From NCBI GenBank assembly GCA_023266095.1, contig JAHFRV010000010.1, forward strand, positions 1 through 64,000: a DNA stretch of 64,000 nucleotides. The letters run 5' to 3'. The notes under the pieces were generated by a model. It was given only the letters and a program-made list of their open reading frames with translations. It did no database searches and was not told where the DNA came from. This DNA is from Gammaproteobacteria bacterium. GTDB taxonomy: Bacteria > Pseudomonadota > Gammaproteobacteria > DRLM01. Each line of letters starts with the position of its first letter. Position 1 is the first letter of the stretch. Below are positions 34,500-44,749 of this stretch, piece after piece. A program made the position numbers and the translations under genes.

Positions 34500-35582
34500 G
34501 TGTTGCTTTATCTCACCCAATGGCTCGCGCAAAGTTACAGCGGCTTCAACGTGTTTCAGTACATCACGCTACGTGCGATCCTGGGCGTGCTCACCGCGCT
34601 GGTGTTTTTGTTCATCTTCGGACCGGCGATGATCCGCCGGCTCAGCCAATATCAGATCGGCCAGCAGATCCGCGAACTGGGTCCGCAGAGTCATCAGAAA
34701 AAGGCCGGCACACCCACCATGGGCGGCGCCTTGATCTTGGTGGCGGTGGCGGTGAGTACGCTGTTGTGGGCCGACTTGAGTAATCGCTATATCTGGGTGG
34801 TGTTGATCGTCACCTTGCTGTTCGGCGCCATCGGTTGGTGGGACGACTACAAAAAATTGGTGCTGAAAAACTCCAAAGGTCTCTCGGCGCGCGACAAGTA
34901 TTTTTGGCAATCGGCGGTGGGCTTGGGCGCGGCGGCCTTTTTATATTACGGCGCACAGACCCCGGCCGAGACCCAGCTCATCATTCCATTTTTGAAAAAC
35001 ACCTATATCCAGCTGGGTGCGGTGTTCATCCTGTTCGCCTATTTCGTGATCGTCGGTACCAGCAACGCGGTGAATCTCACCGACGGGCTCGACGGCCTGG
35101 CCATTATGCCCACGGTGCTGGTGGCGGGCGCGTTGGGCATTTTCGCTTATGTCACCGGTCATGTGAAATTCGCCGGTTATCTCGGCATACCGTATGTGCA
35201 GGGAGTCGGTGAAGTGGTGGTGATCTGCGGCGCGTTGGTGGGCGCGGGCCTGGGATTTCTGTGGTTCAACGCCTATCCCGCCCAGGTGTTCATGGGCGAC
35301 ATCGGTGCGCTGGCCCTGGGCGCGGCGCTCGGCGTGATCGCGGTGATCGTCCATCAGGAGATCATTTTGTTCATCATGGGCGGCGTGTTCGTGATGGAGA
35401 CGCTGTCGGTGATACTGCAAGTGGCATCGTTCAAGCTTACCGGCAAACGCATTTTTCGCATGGCGCCTTTGCATCATCACTTTGAGTTGAAGGGGTGGCC
35501 GGAGCCGCGGGTGATCGTGCGGTTTTGGATCGTGACGGTATTGTTGGTGCTGATCGGTCTCGCCAGTTTGAAGATACGTTGA
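34500..35582 (+). CDS. mraY: phospho-MurNAc-pentapeptide translocase MraY
   Basis: Integral membrane enzyme making lipid I on undecaprenyl phosphate, 360 residues with about ten membrane helices. It begins with GTG and the family's [11 protein letters not shown] segment. Signatures: [22 protein letters not shown] (catalytic Asp pair), [25 protein letters not shown] and the [11 protein letters not shown] motif close to the C-terminus. It lies 5 bases after murF. Confidence 0.98.
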   Translation: MLLYLTQWLAQSYSGFNVFQYITLRAILGVLTALVFLFIFGPAMIRRLSQYQIGQQIRELGPQSHQKKAGTPTMGGALILVAVAVSTLLWADLSNRYIWVVLIVTLLFGAIGWWDDYKKLVLKNSKGLSARDKYFWQSAVGLGAAAFLYYGAQTPAETQLIIPFLKNTYIQLGAVFILFAYFVIVGTSNAVNLTDGLDGLAIMPTVLVAGALGIFAYVTGHVKFAGYLGIPYVQGVGEVVVICGALVGAGLGFLWFNAYPAQVFMGDIGALALGAALGVIAVIVHQEIILFIMGGVFVMETLSVILQVASFKLTGKRIFRMAPLHHHFELKGWPEPRVIVRFWIVTVLLVLIGLASLKIR

Positions 35583-35612
35583 GTGTATGGACAAGAATGG
35601 TAAGCGGACGCA

Positions 35613-36947
35613 ATGATTAAACGGGATCTGCCGAATTTGATCGTCGGACTGGGTAAAACCGGCCTGTCTTGCGCGCGTTTTCTCGCCCGCCGCGGCGAAG
35701 AATTCGCCGCCATCGACAGCCGCGCCCATCCGCCGGAGCTGGCGGTGTTCCGCCGCGAGTTTCCCGAGGCCGCCGTGCACCTCGGCGGCTTCGATCCCAT
35801 GGTGATCTTCCGCGCGCAGCGTTTGATCGTGAGTCCCGGCGTGGCGCTGGCGGAGGCGCCGATCACCGCCGCCGTCAATCGCGGCGCGGAGGCGGTGGGT
35901 GATATCGAGTTGTTCGCCCAGACGGGGCGCGCGCCGGTCATCGCCATCACTGGCGCCAACGGTAAGAGCACGGTCACCACCTTGGTGGGCGAGATGGCGG
36001 CCGACGCCGGCCGCGAGGTGCGGGTGGGGGGTAATCTCGGCACGCCGGCCTTGGATTTGCTCGAAGAAAACGAACCGGATCTTTACGTGCTGGAGTTGTC
36101 GAGTTTCCAATTGGAGACCACCGTGAGTTTGAACGCCGCGGCGGCGACGGTGTTGAACCTCAGTCCCGATCATATGGACCGTTATCGCGATATGAACGAG
36201 TACGCCGCCGCCAAGGCGCGCATTTATCGCGGCGATGGGGTGATGGTGATCAATGCCGATGACCCGCTGGTGACCGCCATGGCGCAACGCGGCCGGCGCA
36301 TCACGCGTTTCGGCTTGGGCGCGCCGGCGGGCGAAGATTTCGGCGTGGTGGAGCGCGCCGGCCAAGCCTGGCTGGCGCAGGGTGCGAACCTGTTGATGAA
36401 CGCGGCGGAGCTGCGTATCAAAGGCGCACACAACATCGCCAATGCCCTCGCCGCGCTGGCTCTGGGCGCGGCGGTCGGCTTGCCCATGGATAGCATGCTC
36501 GGCACGCTGCGGCGTTTCGCCGGTCTGCCGCACCGCACTCAATGGGTGGCGACCCGCGACGGCGTGACTTGGTACAACGATTCCAAGGGCACCAATGTCG
36601 GTGCGACCGTCGCGGCCCTGCAAGGCATGCCGGGCAAGGTGGTGTTGATCGCCGGCGGCCTCGGCAAGGGCCAGGATTTTTCTCTATTGAGAGACGCGGT
36701 GGCGGCCAAGGCGCGGGCGGTGGTGTTGCTGGGCCGTGACGCGCCGCTGATCGAGCGCGCTTTGGCGGGCGTGACGCCGGTGGTGAACGTGGCGAGCATG
36801 GAGGACGCGGTAGCGCACGCACGCGAGCTGGCGCAAAGCGGCGACACGGTACTGCTCTCGCCGGCGTGCGCCAGCTTCGACATGTTCAAAGGGTATGACC
36901 ATCGCGGTGATGTGTTCAGTGAGGCGGTGCGGAGCGTGCTGACATGA
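35613..36947 (+). CDS. murD: UDP-MurNAc-L-Ala:D-Glu ligase MurD
   Basis: Adds D-glutamate to UDP-MurNAc-L-Ala. 444 residues. N-terminal domain IVGLGKTGLSCARFLARRGE binds UDP; ATP loop AITGANGKSTVTTLVGEM; LELSSFQLETT; NLSPDHMDRY; the C-terminal domain carries WYNDSKGTNVGATVAAL and LSPACASFDMFKGYDHRG. There is a 30-base gap after mraY; the end overlaps ftsW by four bases. Confidence 0.97.
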   Translation: MIKRDLPNLIVGLGKTGLSCARFLARRGEEFAAIDSRAHPPELAVFRREFPEAAVHLGGFDPMVIFRAQRLIVSPGVALAEAPITAAVNRGAEAVGDIELFAQTGRAPVIAITGANGKSTVTTLVGEMAADAGREVRVGGNLGTPALDLLEENEPDLYVLELSSFQLETTVSLNAAAATVLNLSPDHMDRYRDMNEYAAAKARIYRGDGVMVINADDPLVTAMAQRGRRITRFGLGAPAGEDFGVVERAGQAWLAQGANLLMNAAELRIKGAHNIANALAALALGAAVGLPMDSMLGTLRRFAGLPHRTQWVATRDGVTWYNDSKGTNVGATVAALQGMPGKVVLIAGGLGKGQDFSLLRDAVAAKARAVVLLGRDAPLIERALAGVTPVVNVASMEDAVAHARELAQSGDTVLLSPACASFDMFKGYDHRGDVFSEAVRSVLT

Positions 36948-38209
36948 TGGATGCCTTTACGCCCGCGAGCGAGCGGCGCCAGGCGGTGGGCGGCAATAAC
37001 CCGTGGTTCGATCCGCTGCTCGCCGGGGTGGCGGCGACCTTGTTGGCGCTGGGCCTGGTGATGGTGGCCTCGGCGTCGATCAGCTTGTCCGACCGCCAAT
37101 TCGGCCAGCCGTTTTATTACACCGTGCGGCAATTGATCTTCATCGTGCTGGGCCTGCTGGCGGCGTGGGTGGTGACGCGGACCCGGCTGGTGTATTGGGA
37201 AAAAGGCGGCGTGGTGTTGTTGTTCGCCGGCATCGCTTTGCTGGTGGCGGTGCTCATCCCCGGTCTCGGCCGCGAGGTGAACGGCAGCAGCCGCTGGTTG
37301 CCCTTCGGCTTGTTCAATCTGCAGGCCTCGGAGCCGGTGAAACTGTTCGTGATCGTCTACATGGCCGGTTATTTGGTGCGGCACAGCGAGGCGGTGCGCA
37401 ACACCTTTCAGGGTTTTCTCAAACCGCTGGCCTTGTTGTCCTTCATCGCGGTGCTGTTGCTGTTGGAGCCGGACTTCGGCGCCACGGCGGTGATCTTCGC
37501 CACCGCCTTGGGCATGTTGTTCCTCGGCGGCGTGCGCTTGTGGCAATTCGCCGCGGTGCTGGGGGTGGTGGGCGCGGTCGCCGCGACACTCGCCTGGACC
37601 TCGCCTTATCGCATGCAGCGGCTGACCACCTTCCTCGATCCGTGGGCCGATCCCTTCGACAGCGGCTTTCAGCTCACCCAGGCATTGATCGCCATCGGCC
37701 GCGGCGAGTGGTTCGGCGTCGGTCTGGGCGGCTCGATACAAAAACTCTTTTATCTGCCGGAAGCCCACACCGACTTTTTGTTCGCGGTGCTGGCGGAGGA
37801 GCTGGGACTGGTGGGCGTGGTGTTGGTGGTGGCCTTGTTCATGATGCTGGTGTGGCGGGCCTTCGTCATCGGTTACCGCGCGGAGATGAGCGGCAATCGC
37901 TTCGGCGCCTATCTGGCCTACGGTCTCGGCATGTGGTTGGCCATGCAGGCCTTCATCAACATCGGCGTGAACATGGGCGCCTTGCCCACCAAAGGTTTGA
38001 CCTTGCCGCTGATGAGTTACGGTGGTTCCAGCATCATCGTCATGTGCATGGCGGTGGCGCTGCTGCTGCGGGTGGATTACGAGACGCGGTTTCCGCGAGG
38101 GAGATCCGCTGCCCAGTCTTCGAAGGGGATGATGGACGAAATACCCTCACCCTATCCTCTCCCTAAGGGAGAGGGGACAAGAAAGGGGTTGTTTAGATGG
38201 CGCGGGTGA
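36944..38209 (+). CDS. ftsW: FtsW, septal peptidoglycan glycosyltransferase (SEDS)
   Basis: Polytopic SEDS protein of 421 residues working with FtsI. It has ~10 membrane helices; LIPGLGREVNGSSRWLPFG and LQASEPVKLF carry the conserved periplasmic loop and the catalytic Asp/Glu region, followed by PDFGATAVIFATALGMLF and AHTDFLFAVLAEELGLVG. The family core ends at LLLRVDYETRFPR. After that ~40 residues follow, including IPSPYPLPKGEGTRKGLF encoded by a palindromic repeat. The stop at 38209 lies 13 bases inside murG. The extension is unlikely to be needed for activity. Confidence 0.96.
   Translation: MMDAFTPASERRQAVGGNNPWFDPLLAGVAATLLALGLVMVASASISLSDRQFGQPFYYTVRQLIFIVLGLLAAWVVTRTRLVYWEKGGVVLLFAGIALLVAVLIPGLGREVNGSSRWLPFGLFNLQASEPVKLFVIVYMAGYLVRHSEAVRNTFQGFLKPLALLSFIAVLLLLEPDFGATAVIFATALGMLFLGGVRLWQFAAVLGVVGAVAATLAWTSPYRMQRLTTFLDPWADPFDSGFQLTQALIAIGRGEWFGVGLGGSIQKLFYLPEAHTDFLFAVLAEELGLVGVVLVVALFMMLVWRAFVIGYRAEMSGNRFGAYLAYGLGMWLAMQAFINIGVNMGALPTKGLTLPLMSYGGSSIIVMCMAVALLLRVDYETRFPRGRSAAQSSKGMMDEIPSPYPLPKGEGTRKGLFRWRG
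38143..38188. repeat. palindromic repeat at the ftsW/murG junction
   Basis: C-rich left arm and G-rich right arm centred on CCTCTCCCTAAGGGAGAGG (38156-38174). The plan is the same as the repeat within cusB (8591-8636). It encodes the last part of ftsW, and the AAAGGGG at its right edge is 8 bases before the murG start, so it supplies that gene's ribosome-binding site. Confidence 0.75.
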
Positions 38210-39273
38210 TGATCATGGCAGGCGGTACCGGCGGCCACGTCTTTCCCGCGCTCGCGGTGGCGGCGGAATTGCGTGCGCGCGGCGCCGAGGTGTTTTGGCT
38301 GGGCACGCGGCACGGTCTGGAAGCGAAGCTGGTGCCGGCGGCCGGTATCCATATGGAATGGGTCAGCGTCGCCGGCCTGCGCGGCAAAGGTGGCTTGGCC
38401 TTATTGTTCGCGCCGTTTCAACTTCTCCGCGCGGCGGCACAAGTGCTGGTGGTGATATTCCGCCAGCGGCCGACGGTGGTGTTGGGCATGGGCGGCTTCG
38501 TCACCGGCCCCGGCGGTGTGGTGACTTGGTTGTTGCGGAAACCTTTGGTGTTACACGAGCAGAATTCGATCGCGGGCATGACCAATCGTTTATTGGCGCC
38601 GCTGGCGCAACGCGTCTGCGCGGCGTTTCCGACTACCTTCCGCCGCGCCGATGCGCTGCATACCGGCAATCCGGTGCGACGCGAGATCGCCGAACTGCCC
38701 GCGCCGGAGCAACGTTTCGCCGGACGCAGCGGACCGATCAATTTACTGGTGCTGGGCGGCAGTCTCGGCGCGCAGGCGCTCAACGAAACGGTGCCGGCGG
38801 CGGTGGCGCAGATGACGCCGCGGCCCAACATCTGGCATCAAGCCGGTGGCCGCAATCTCGACGCCGCGCGCAGCGCGTATCACAACGCCGGCGTGACCGC
38901 CCGCATCGAACCTTTCATCGACGACATGGCGGCGGCCTACGCCTGGGCGGACCTGGTGTTGTGCCGTGCCGGCGCGCTCACCATCGCCGAGCTCGCCGCC
39001 GCCGGTGTGGGCGCGCTGCTGGTGCCGTATCCGCATGCGGTGGACGATCATCAGACTCATAACGCGCGATATTTGGTTGAGGCGCAGGCGGCGCTGGTGG
39101 TGCAGCAGCGCGAACTTACTCCGGCCCGCTTAATGGAATTGTTGACGCCCTTCTGCGCAGGCGAGACGGCACGGCCGCGTTTATTGAGCATGGCGCAAGC
39201 GGCGCGGCGTCTGACGCATACCGATGCGGCGGCCGTGGTGGCGCAACAGTGTTTGGAGGTGGCCCATGGCTGA
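38197..39273 (+). CDS. murG: MurG, lipid II synthase
   Basis: Transfers GlcNAc from UDP-GlcNAc to lipid I on the inner face of the membrane. 358 residues, GT28 family. The first Rossmann domain shows [16 protein letters not shown] and [26 protein letters not shown] follows; the second domain has [14 protein letters not shown] and [26 protein letters not shown] with the donor-binding residues. The start is placed after AAAGGGG derived from the repeat. Confidence 0.97.
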   Translation: MARVMIMAGGTGGHVFPALAVAAELRARGAEVFWLGTRHGLEAKLVPAAGIHMEWVSVAGLRGKGGLALLFAPFQLLRAAAQVLVVIFRQRPTVVLGMGGFVTGPGGVVTWLLRKPLVLHEQNSIAGMTNRLLAPLAQRVCAAFPTTFRRADALHTGNPVRREIAELPAPEQRFAGRSGPINLLVLGGSLGAQALNETVPAAVAQMTPRPNIWHQAGGRNLDAARSAYHNAGVTARIEPFIDDMAAAYAWADLVLCRAGALTIAELAAAGVGALLVPYPHAVDDHQTHNARYLVEAQAALVVQQRELTPARLMELLTPFCAGETARPRLLSMAQAARRLTHTDAAAVVAQQCLEVAHG

Positions 39274-40714
39274 GCAACCGATATTGCGCGACGGCAGGGT
39301 ATTGGCGCGTGAACGCATGCGGCGCATCTCGCACATCCATTTCGTCGGCATCGGCGGGGTGGGCATGGGCGGCATCGCCGAGGTCTTGTGCAATCTCGGT
39401 TATCACGTCTCCGGTTCCGACCTCAAGGAGAACGCACTTACTCGCCGTTTGGGTGAACTCGGCGCCAAGATCCACATCGGCCATCAAGCCGAATGGGTGA
39501 TCGGGGCCGATGTCGTCGTGGTCTCCAGCGCGGTCGATGCGGTCAACCCCGAAGTGGCGGCGGCGCACGCACAGCGTATTCCGGTGGTGCGTCGTGCCGA
39601 GATGCTGGCGGAACTGATGCGGTTTCGTTACGGCATCGCGGTCGCCGGCACGCACGGCAAGACCACCACCACCAGCCTGGTGGCGAGCGTGCTGGCCGAA
39701 GGCGGGCTCGATCCGACTTTCGTCATCGGCGGTCGCCTCAACAGCGCCGGTACCAACGCGCGGCTCGGCGCCGGTGATTATCTGGTGGCCGAGGCCGATG
39801 AGAGCGACGCCTCGTTCCTGCACCTCGCGCCGGTGATCGCGGTGGTGACCAACATCGACGCCGATCACATGAGCACCTACGGCGGTGACTTCGCGCGGCT
39901 GCGCCAGACCTTCATCGAATTCCTGCATCAACTGCCTTTCTACGGGCTCGCGGTGTTGTGCCTCGACGATCCCGAGATCGCCGATCTGCTGCCCAAGGTG
40001 CCGCGTCCGGTGTTGACCTACGGCATCACCAGCGACGCCGATTTGCGCGCGCACGAGATCCGCCAGCACGAGACCACTACCCGCTTCACGGTGACCCGCC
40101 CCGGCCGCGCCGACGCACTGGAAGTCACCCTCAATATGGCCGGCCGCCACAACGTGCTCAACGCGCTGGCCGCCATCGCGGTGGCACACGAACTCGGCGT
40201 GGACGACGCGGCGATCCAGCGGGCCTTGGCCGGCTTTCAAGGCATCGGCCGGCGTTTTCAGTTGTACGGCGAACTCGCCACCGGCGCCGGCAAGGTGCTG
40301 CTGATCGACGATTACGGTCATCACCCGCGCGAGATCGCCGCCACCGTGCAGGCCATCCGCGCCGGCTGGCCGCAGCGGCGGCTGGTGGTGGCCTTCCAGC
40401 CGCACCGTTACAGCCGTACCCGCGATTTATTCGAGGATTTCGCCATCGTGCTCTCCGAAGTGGACGCGTTGGTGTTGTTGGAGATCTACGCCGCCGGTGA
40501 GACGCCGCTGGCCGGCGCCGACGGCCGCGCCTTGTGTCGCGCCATCCGTGCCCGCGGTCAGGTCGACCCGGTCTTCGTGAGCGAGATCGCGAATCTGCCC
40601 GCCGCGCTGCGCGGCGTGTTGCAGGAAGGCGATGTGCTGCTGACCCTGGGCGCCGGCGACATCGGCGCGGCGGCGGCCAAATTGCCGGTGCAGTTGAGGG
40701 AGGGCGCGGCGTGA
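39266..40714 (+). CDS. murC: UDP-MurNAc:L-Ala ligase MurC
   Basis: Adds L-alanine to UDP-MurNAc. 482 residues. The ATG at 39266 follows GGAGGT and overlaps the murG stop by 8 bases. N-terminal [16 protein letters not shown] binds UDP; ATP loop [43 protein letters not shown]; the C-terminal domain has [14 protein letters not shown] and [12 protein letters not shown]. All usual Mur ligase motifs are intact. Confidence 0.97.
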   Translation: MAEQPILRDGRVLARERMRRISHIHFVGIGGVGMGGIAEVLCNLGYHVSGSDLKENALTRRLGELGAKIHIGHQAEWVIGADVVVVSSAVDAVNPEVAAAHAQRIPVVRRAEMLAELMRFRYGIAVAGTHGKTTTTSLVASVLAEGGLDPTFVIGGRLNSAGTNARLGAGDYLVAEADESDASFLHLAPVIAVVTNIDADHMSTYGGDFARLRQTFIEFLHQLPFYGLAVLCLDDPEIADLLPKVPRPVLTYGITSDADLRAHEIRQHETTTRFTVTRPGRADALEVTLNMAGRHNVLNALAAIAVAHELGVDDAAIQRALAGFQGIGRRFQLYGELATGAGKVLLIDDYGHHPREIAATVQAIRAGWPQRRLVVAFQPHRYSRTRDLFEDFAIVLSEVDALVLLEIYAAGETPLAGADGRALCRAIRARGQVDPVFVSEIANLPAALRGVLQEGDVLLTLGAGDIGAAAAKLPVQLREGAA

Positions 40715-41634
40715 CGGCCGGACTCGAAACCACTTCTTTGCGCGGTGTGTTGCGGCGCGACGAACCGCTGGCCCGCCACAACACCTGGCGGGTGGGCGGT
40801 GCGGCGCGCCGTTATTACGAGCCGGCGGACGTCGACGATCTGGCGGTGTTTTTGCGCAGTTTGCCGGAGGACGAGCCGTTGTTGTGGTTGGGCTTGGGTA
40901 GCAATTTATTAGTGCGCGACGGCGGTGTGCCCGGCACGGTGATCATGACCGCCGGGGCTTTGAATGAGTTGGCGCAACTGGACGCGACCACCGTGCGCGC
41001 CGGCGCCGGCGTGGCCTGCAATAAAATCGCGCGCTATTGCGCGCGTTTGAATCTGGTGGGCGGGGAATTCCTGGCCGGCATTCCCGGCACCCTGGGCGGT
41101 GCGCTGGCGATGAACGCCGGGGCCTTCGGCGGTGAGACCTGGCCCTTGGTGAAAATGGCGGAGACGCTCGATCGTCACGGCGTCCATCGTCGTCGCCCGC
41201 CGCAGGATTTCGAGATCGGCTATCGCCACGTGCGCGGGCCCGAGGGTGAAGGGTTCGTGGCGGCGGAACTGCAATTGCAAAGCGGTGATGGCGAGGCCGG
41301 TTTGGCCCGCGTCAAAGAACTTTTGGAGCGGCGCAACACCACCCAGCCGATCGGCCTGCCCAGTTGCGGTTCGGTGTTCCGCAACCCGCCCGGTGATTTC
41401 GCGGCGCGGCTGATCGAGGCGGCGGGCCTGAAGGGCGCCTGCGTGGGCGGCGCCTGCGTGTCCACCAAGCACGCCAACTTCATTATCAACACCGGCGAGG
41501 CCAGCGCGGCGGATATCGAGACCTTGATGACGCGGGTGATGGAGACGGTGGAACAGTTGCACGGCGTGCGCTTGGTGCCGGAAGTGCGCATCGTCGGTGT
41601 GGCGGCAATCAATCAAGAAAAGGAGCGTCCGTGA
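40711..41634 (+). CDS. murB: UDP-N-acetylenolpyruvoylglucosamine reductase MurB
   Basis: FAD enzyme making UDP-MurNAc with NADPH. 307 residues, the compact form. GTG at 40711 overlaps the murC stop. FAD-binding region: [32 protein letters not shown], and [20 protein letters not shown]. The substrate domain has [20 protein letters not shown] with the catalytic Ser, and a C-terminal ending VPEVRIVG. It overlaps ddl by four bases. Confidence 0.97.
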   Translation: MTAGLETTSLRGVLRRDEPLARHNTWRVGGAARRYYEPADVDDLAVFLRSLPEDEPLLWLGLGSNLLVRDGGVPGTVIMTAGALNELAQLDATTVRAGAGVACNKIARYCARLNLVGGEFLAGIPGTLGGALAMNAGAFGGETWPLVKMAETLDRHGVHRRRPPQDFEIGYRHVRGPEGEGFVAAELQLQSGDGEAGLARVKELLERRNTTQPIGLPSCGSVFRNPPGDFAARLIEAAGLKGACVGGACVSTKHANFIINTGEASAADIETLMTRVMETVEQLHGVRLVPEVRIVGVAAINQEKERP

Positions 41635-42569
41635 ACGCGGCGGTGAACATCAGCGATGCCCGGGCCTTCGGTCGAGTGGCGGTATTGATGGGCGGTATAT
41701 CCGCCGAGCGCGAGGTGTCTCTGAAGAGTGGCAATGCCGTACATGCCGCGTTACTACGGCGCGGGGTGGACGCCCACGCCATCGACGCGGGTGATGACGT
41801 GCTGCGGCGGTTGGCAGACGGCGGTTTCGACCGGGTGTTCATCGCCCTCCACGGCCGCGGCGGCGAGGACGGCGTGATGCAAGGCGCGCTGGAAACCTTG
41901 GGCCTGCCCTACACCGGCAGCGGTGTATTGGGTTCGGCGCTGGGCATGGACAAACTGCGCAGTAAGTGGCTGTGGCGGAGCGTGGGCTTGGACGTGCCGG
42001 CCTTCGCGGTGGTGGACGAACGCAGTGATCCGGCGGCCTTGATCAAACAACTCGGTTTGCCGGTAATGATTAAACCCGCGCATGAGGGATCGAGTCTCGG
42101 CGTCAGCAAAGTGAAGACGGCGGTGGAATTGCCGGCCGCCATCGCCGCGGCGCGCCGGCTCGATGACAGCGTGCTGGCCGAGCAGTTCATTCACGGCGGC
42201 GAATACACCTGTGCCATTCTCGGCCGCGAGGCTTTGCCGGTGATCCGCATCGAGACGCCGCGCGAGTTCTATGACTACCAGGCCAAATACTTCGCCGACG
42301 ACACGCGTTATCTCTGTCCCTGCGGCCTGCCCGCCGTGCAGGAAAAAACCATGCAAACACTCGCGCTGCGCGCTTTCGACGCGCTGGCCTGCCGCGGCTG
42401 GGGGCGGGTGGATTTCATGGTGGATGGTGAGGGCCGGGCGTGGCTGATCGAGGTCAACACGGTGCCGGGTATGACGGATCACAGCCTGGTGCCGATGGCG
42501 GCGCGTCAGGCCGGCCTCGGTTTCGATGACTTGGTGTGGCGCATTTTGGAAACGAGCTGCGAGATATGA
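41631..42569 (+). CDS. ddl: D-alanine:D-alanine ligase
   Basis: Makes D-Ala-D-Ala for MurF. 312 residues, ATP-grasp enzyme. It begins with GTG overlapping murB. Signatures: [67 protein letters not shown], and [20 protein letters not shown] at the active site. The tyrosine expected for D-Ala rather than D-lactate acceptors lies in DYQAKYF. Its stop overlaps ftsQ. Confidence 0.97.
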   Translation: MNAAVNISDARAFGRVAVLMGGISAEREVSLKSGNAVHAALLRRGVDAHAIDAGDDVLRRLADGGFDRVFIALHGRGGEDGVMQGALETLGLPYTGSGVLGSALGMDKLRSKWLWRSVGLDVPAFAVVDERSDPAALIKQLGLPVMIKPAHEGSSLGVSKVKTAVELPAAIAAARRLDDSVLAEQFIHGGEYTCAILGREALPVIRIETPREFYDYQAKYFADDTRYLCPCGLPAVQEKTMQTLALRAFDALACRGWGRVDFMVDGEGRAWLIEVNTVPGMTDHSLVPMAARQAGLGFDDLVWRILETSCEI

Positions 42570-43417
42570 ATATCGCGATCCGCCCCGACTGGTTTGCCAA
42601 CTGGCCCTGGCGCCGCGGCGTGAAACGCGCGGCGGCGCCGGCCCGTGCCGCCGCGCGCCGCCAACCGGTGGCGCCGGTCACGCCGCGCTGGCAGGGTGCG
42701 GCTGGTGTCTTACGCGGCCTGTTGATCATGGCGGTGGGATTGGTGTTGGCCGGCCTGCTCGGCTGGCTGTGGGCGACGGTGTCGGATCCGCGCACTTTGC
42801 CGTTGAAGGCGGTGCAGGTCGAGGGCGCGTTCCAACACATCGATGCCAAGCAAGTGCGCGATAGCGCCATGCCTTATCTCACCGGCAATTTTTTTACGGT
42901 GAACGTGGCCGAGGTGCAGAAAGCTGTGGAGGCCTTGCCCTGGGTGCGCGCCGCGCAGGTCCGCCGGGTGTGGCCTGATGCACTGCACATCGTGGTGACC
43001 GAACAAGTGGCGATCTCGAGCTGGGGTGACTCGGCTTTGCTGAACGACGCGGGCGAAGTGTTCACTCCGCCGCGCACCAGTTATCCCGCGTCCTTGCCGG
43101 CTCTACAGGGACCGCAAGGCGCGGGTCCGCTGATGGCGACGGCCTATCGCGATATGGGCAACATTCTCGCGCCGCTGCACGTGCGGATCACGCGGCTGAG
43201 TTTGGATGAGCGGCGTGCCTGGCAACTCGAATTGGATAATGGCATGCAAGTGGTGTTGGGGCGCGGCGAGCCGTATGGCCGTCTGCGGCGCTTCGTGCGC
43301 TTTTATCATCGCGCCTTGCACGGGCAGGCGGCGGCGGTGGAACGGGTGGATTTGCGTTATAGCAACGGGTTCGCGGTGCGCTGGAAGCACACGGATAAAG
43401 GCAAGCAGGACGCCTGA
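42566..43417 (+). CDS. ftsQ: cell division protein FtsQ
   Basis: Bitopic divisome protein of 283 residues. A basic cytoplasmic stretch is followed by one membrane helix (residues ~58-80, [18 protein letters not shown]). A periplasmic POTRA domain starts [20 protein letters not shown] and ends at [13 protein letters not shown]; the FtsQ beta domain follows, with [20 protein letters not shown] between. It begins at the ddl stop. It sits directly before ftsA, the standard order. Confidence 0.95.
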   Translation: MNIAIRPDWFANWPWRRGVKRAAAPARAAARRQPVAPVTPRWQGAAGVLRGLLIMAVGLVLAGLLGWLWATVSDPRTLPLKAVQVEGAFQHIDAKQVRDSAMPYLTGNFFTVNVAEVQKAVEALPWVRAAQVRRVWPDALHIVVTEQVAISSWGDSALLNDAGEVFTPPRTSYPASLPALQGPQGAGPLMATAYRDMGNILAPLHVRITRLSLDERRAWQLELDNGMQVVLGRGEPYGRLRRFVRFYHRALHGQAAAVERVDLRYSNGFAVRWKHTDKGKQDA

Positions 43418-43444
43418 AACAACACGCCGGGAGAGACGAGTGAG

Positions 43445-44680
43445 ATGGTGAAAAAAGGCGATAAGGATTTGATCGTGGGTTTGGATATCGGCACCTCCAA
43501 GGTGGTGGCGATCGTCGGCGAGGTGCGGCCCGACGGCGCGATCAATGTGGTGGGTTTGGGCTCGCATCCTTCGCGCGGTTTGAAGAAGGGCGTGGTGGTG
43601 AACATCGAATCAACGGTGCAGTCGATCCAGCGCGCGGTGGAAGAGGCGGAGCTGATGGCGGGCTGCCAGATTCATTCGGTGTATGCCGGCATCGCCGGCA
43701 GCCACATCCGCAGTCTCAATTCGCACGGCATCGTCGCGATCCGCGATCAGGAGGTGACGGCCAGCGACGTCGAGCGTGTGCTCGACGCCGCGCGCGCGGT
43801 GGCGATCCCGGCCGATCAGAAAATCCTGCATGTCTTGCCGCAGGAATTCGTGATCGACAAGCAGGAGGGCATAAAAGAACCGGTGGGCATGTCGGGCGTG
43901 CGCTTGGAAGCGAAAGTGCATCTCGTCACCGGCGCAGTGAGCGCGGCGCAGAACATCATCAAGTGCGTGCGGCGCTGCGGCTTGGAGGTGGACGACATTA
44001 TTTTAGAGCAGCTGGCGTCGAGTTATTCGGTGCTCACCGAAGATGAAAAGGATTTGGGTGTGTGTCTGGTGGACATCGGCGGCGGCACCACCGATATCGC
44101 GATCTTCACTGACGGCTCGATCCGCCACACCGCGGTGATCCCCATCGCCGGCGATCAGGTGACCAATGACATCGCGGTGGCCTTGCGTACGCCGACTCAG
44201 CACGCAGAAGAGATCAAATTGAAATACGCGTGCGCCCTCACCCAATTGGCGATGGCCGACGAGACCATCGAAGTGCCGAGCGTCGGTGACCGGCCGTCGC
44301 GGCGTCTGGCGCGGCAGACCTTGGCCGAAGTGGTGGAGCCGCGTTATGAGGAGTTGCTGAGTCTGGTGCAGGCCGAACTGCGCCGCAGCGGCTTCGAGGA
44401 TTTGATCGCGGCGGGCGTGGTGCTTACCGGCGGCAGTTCCAAAATGGAAGGCGTGATCGAACTCGCCGAAGAAATCTTCCACGCGCCGGTGCGGCTGGGG
44501 TCGCCGCAGCATGTCACCGGTTTGGTGGACGTGGTGCGTAATCCGATTTACTCCACCGGTGTCGGTCTGCTGTTGTTCGGGCGCAAACACCGCGGCGACC
44601 ACGCCGCGCCGGTGAAGGTCAATGGCGGGATGAAAGCCATATTGGGGCGGATGAAAAATTGGTTTAAAGGCAATTTGTGA
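43445..44680 (+). CDS. ftsA: FtsA, actin-like membrane anchor for FtsZ
   Basis: A 411-residue ATPase of the actin superfamily that tethers FtsZ to the membrane. Elements: LIVGLDIGTSKVVAIVGEV (phosphate 1), the 1C domain with GLKKGVVVNIESTVQSI, LVDIGGGTTDIAIF (phosphate 2), and VLTGGSSKMEGVIELAEEIF (adenosine). The C-terminal amphipathic helix (AILGRMKNWFKGNL) is the membrane-targeting sequence. It is 27 bases after ftsQ, preceded by GGGAGAG. Confidence 0.97.
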   Translation: MVKKGDKDLIVGLDIGTSKVVAIVGEVRPDGAINVVGLGSHPSRGLKKGVVVNIESTVQSIQRAVEEAELMAGCQIHSVYAGIAGSHIRSLNSHGIVAIRDQEVTASDVERVLDAARAVAIPADQKILHVLPQEFVIDKQEGIKEPVGMSGVRLEAKVHLVTGAVSAAQNIIKCVRRCGLEVDDIILEQLASSYSVLTEDEKDLGVCLVDIGGGTTDIAIFTDGSIRHTAVIPIAGDQVTNDIAVALRTPTQHAEEIKLKYACALTQLAMADETIEVPSVGDRPSRRLARQTLAEVVEPRYEELLSLVQAELRRSGFEDLIAAGVVLTGGSSKMEGVIELAEEIFHAPVRLGSPQHVTGLVDVVRNPIYSTGVGLLLFGRKHRGDHAAPVKVNGGMKAILGRMKNWFKGNL

Positions 44681-44749
44681 ACAAGCGGGCCGGCGGTGGG
44701 CGCTGGAATTATTTGGCAATGAATTCGGGAAAATTTTAGGAGGCACATT

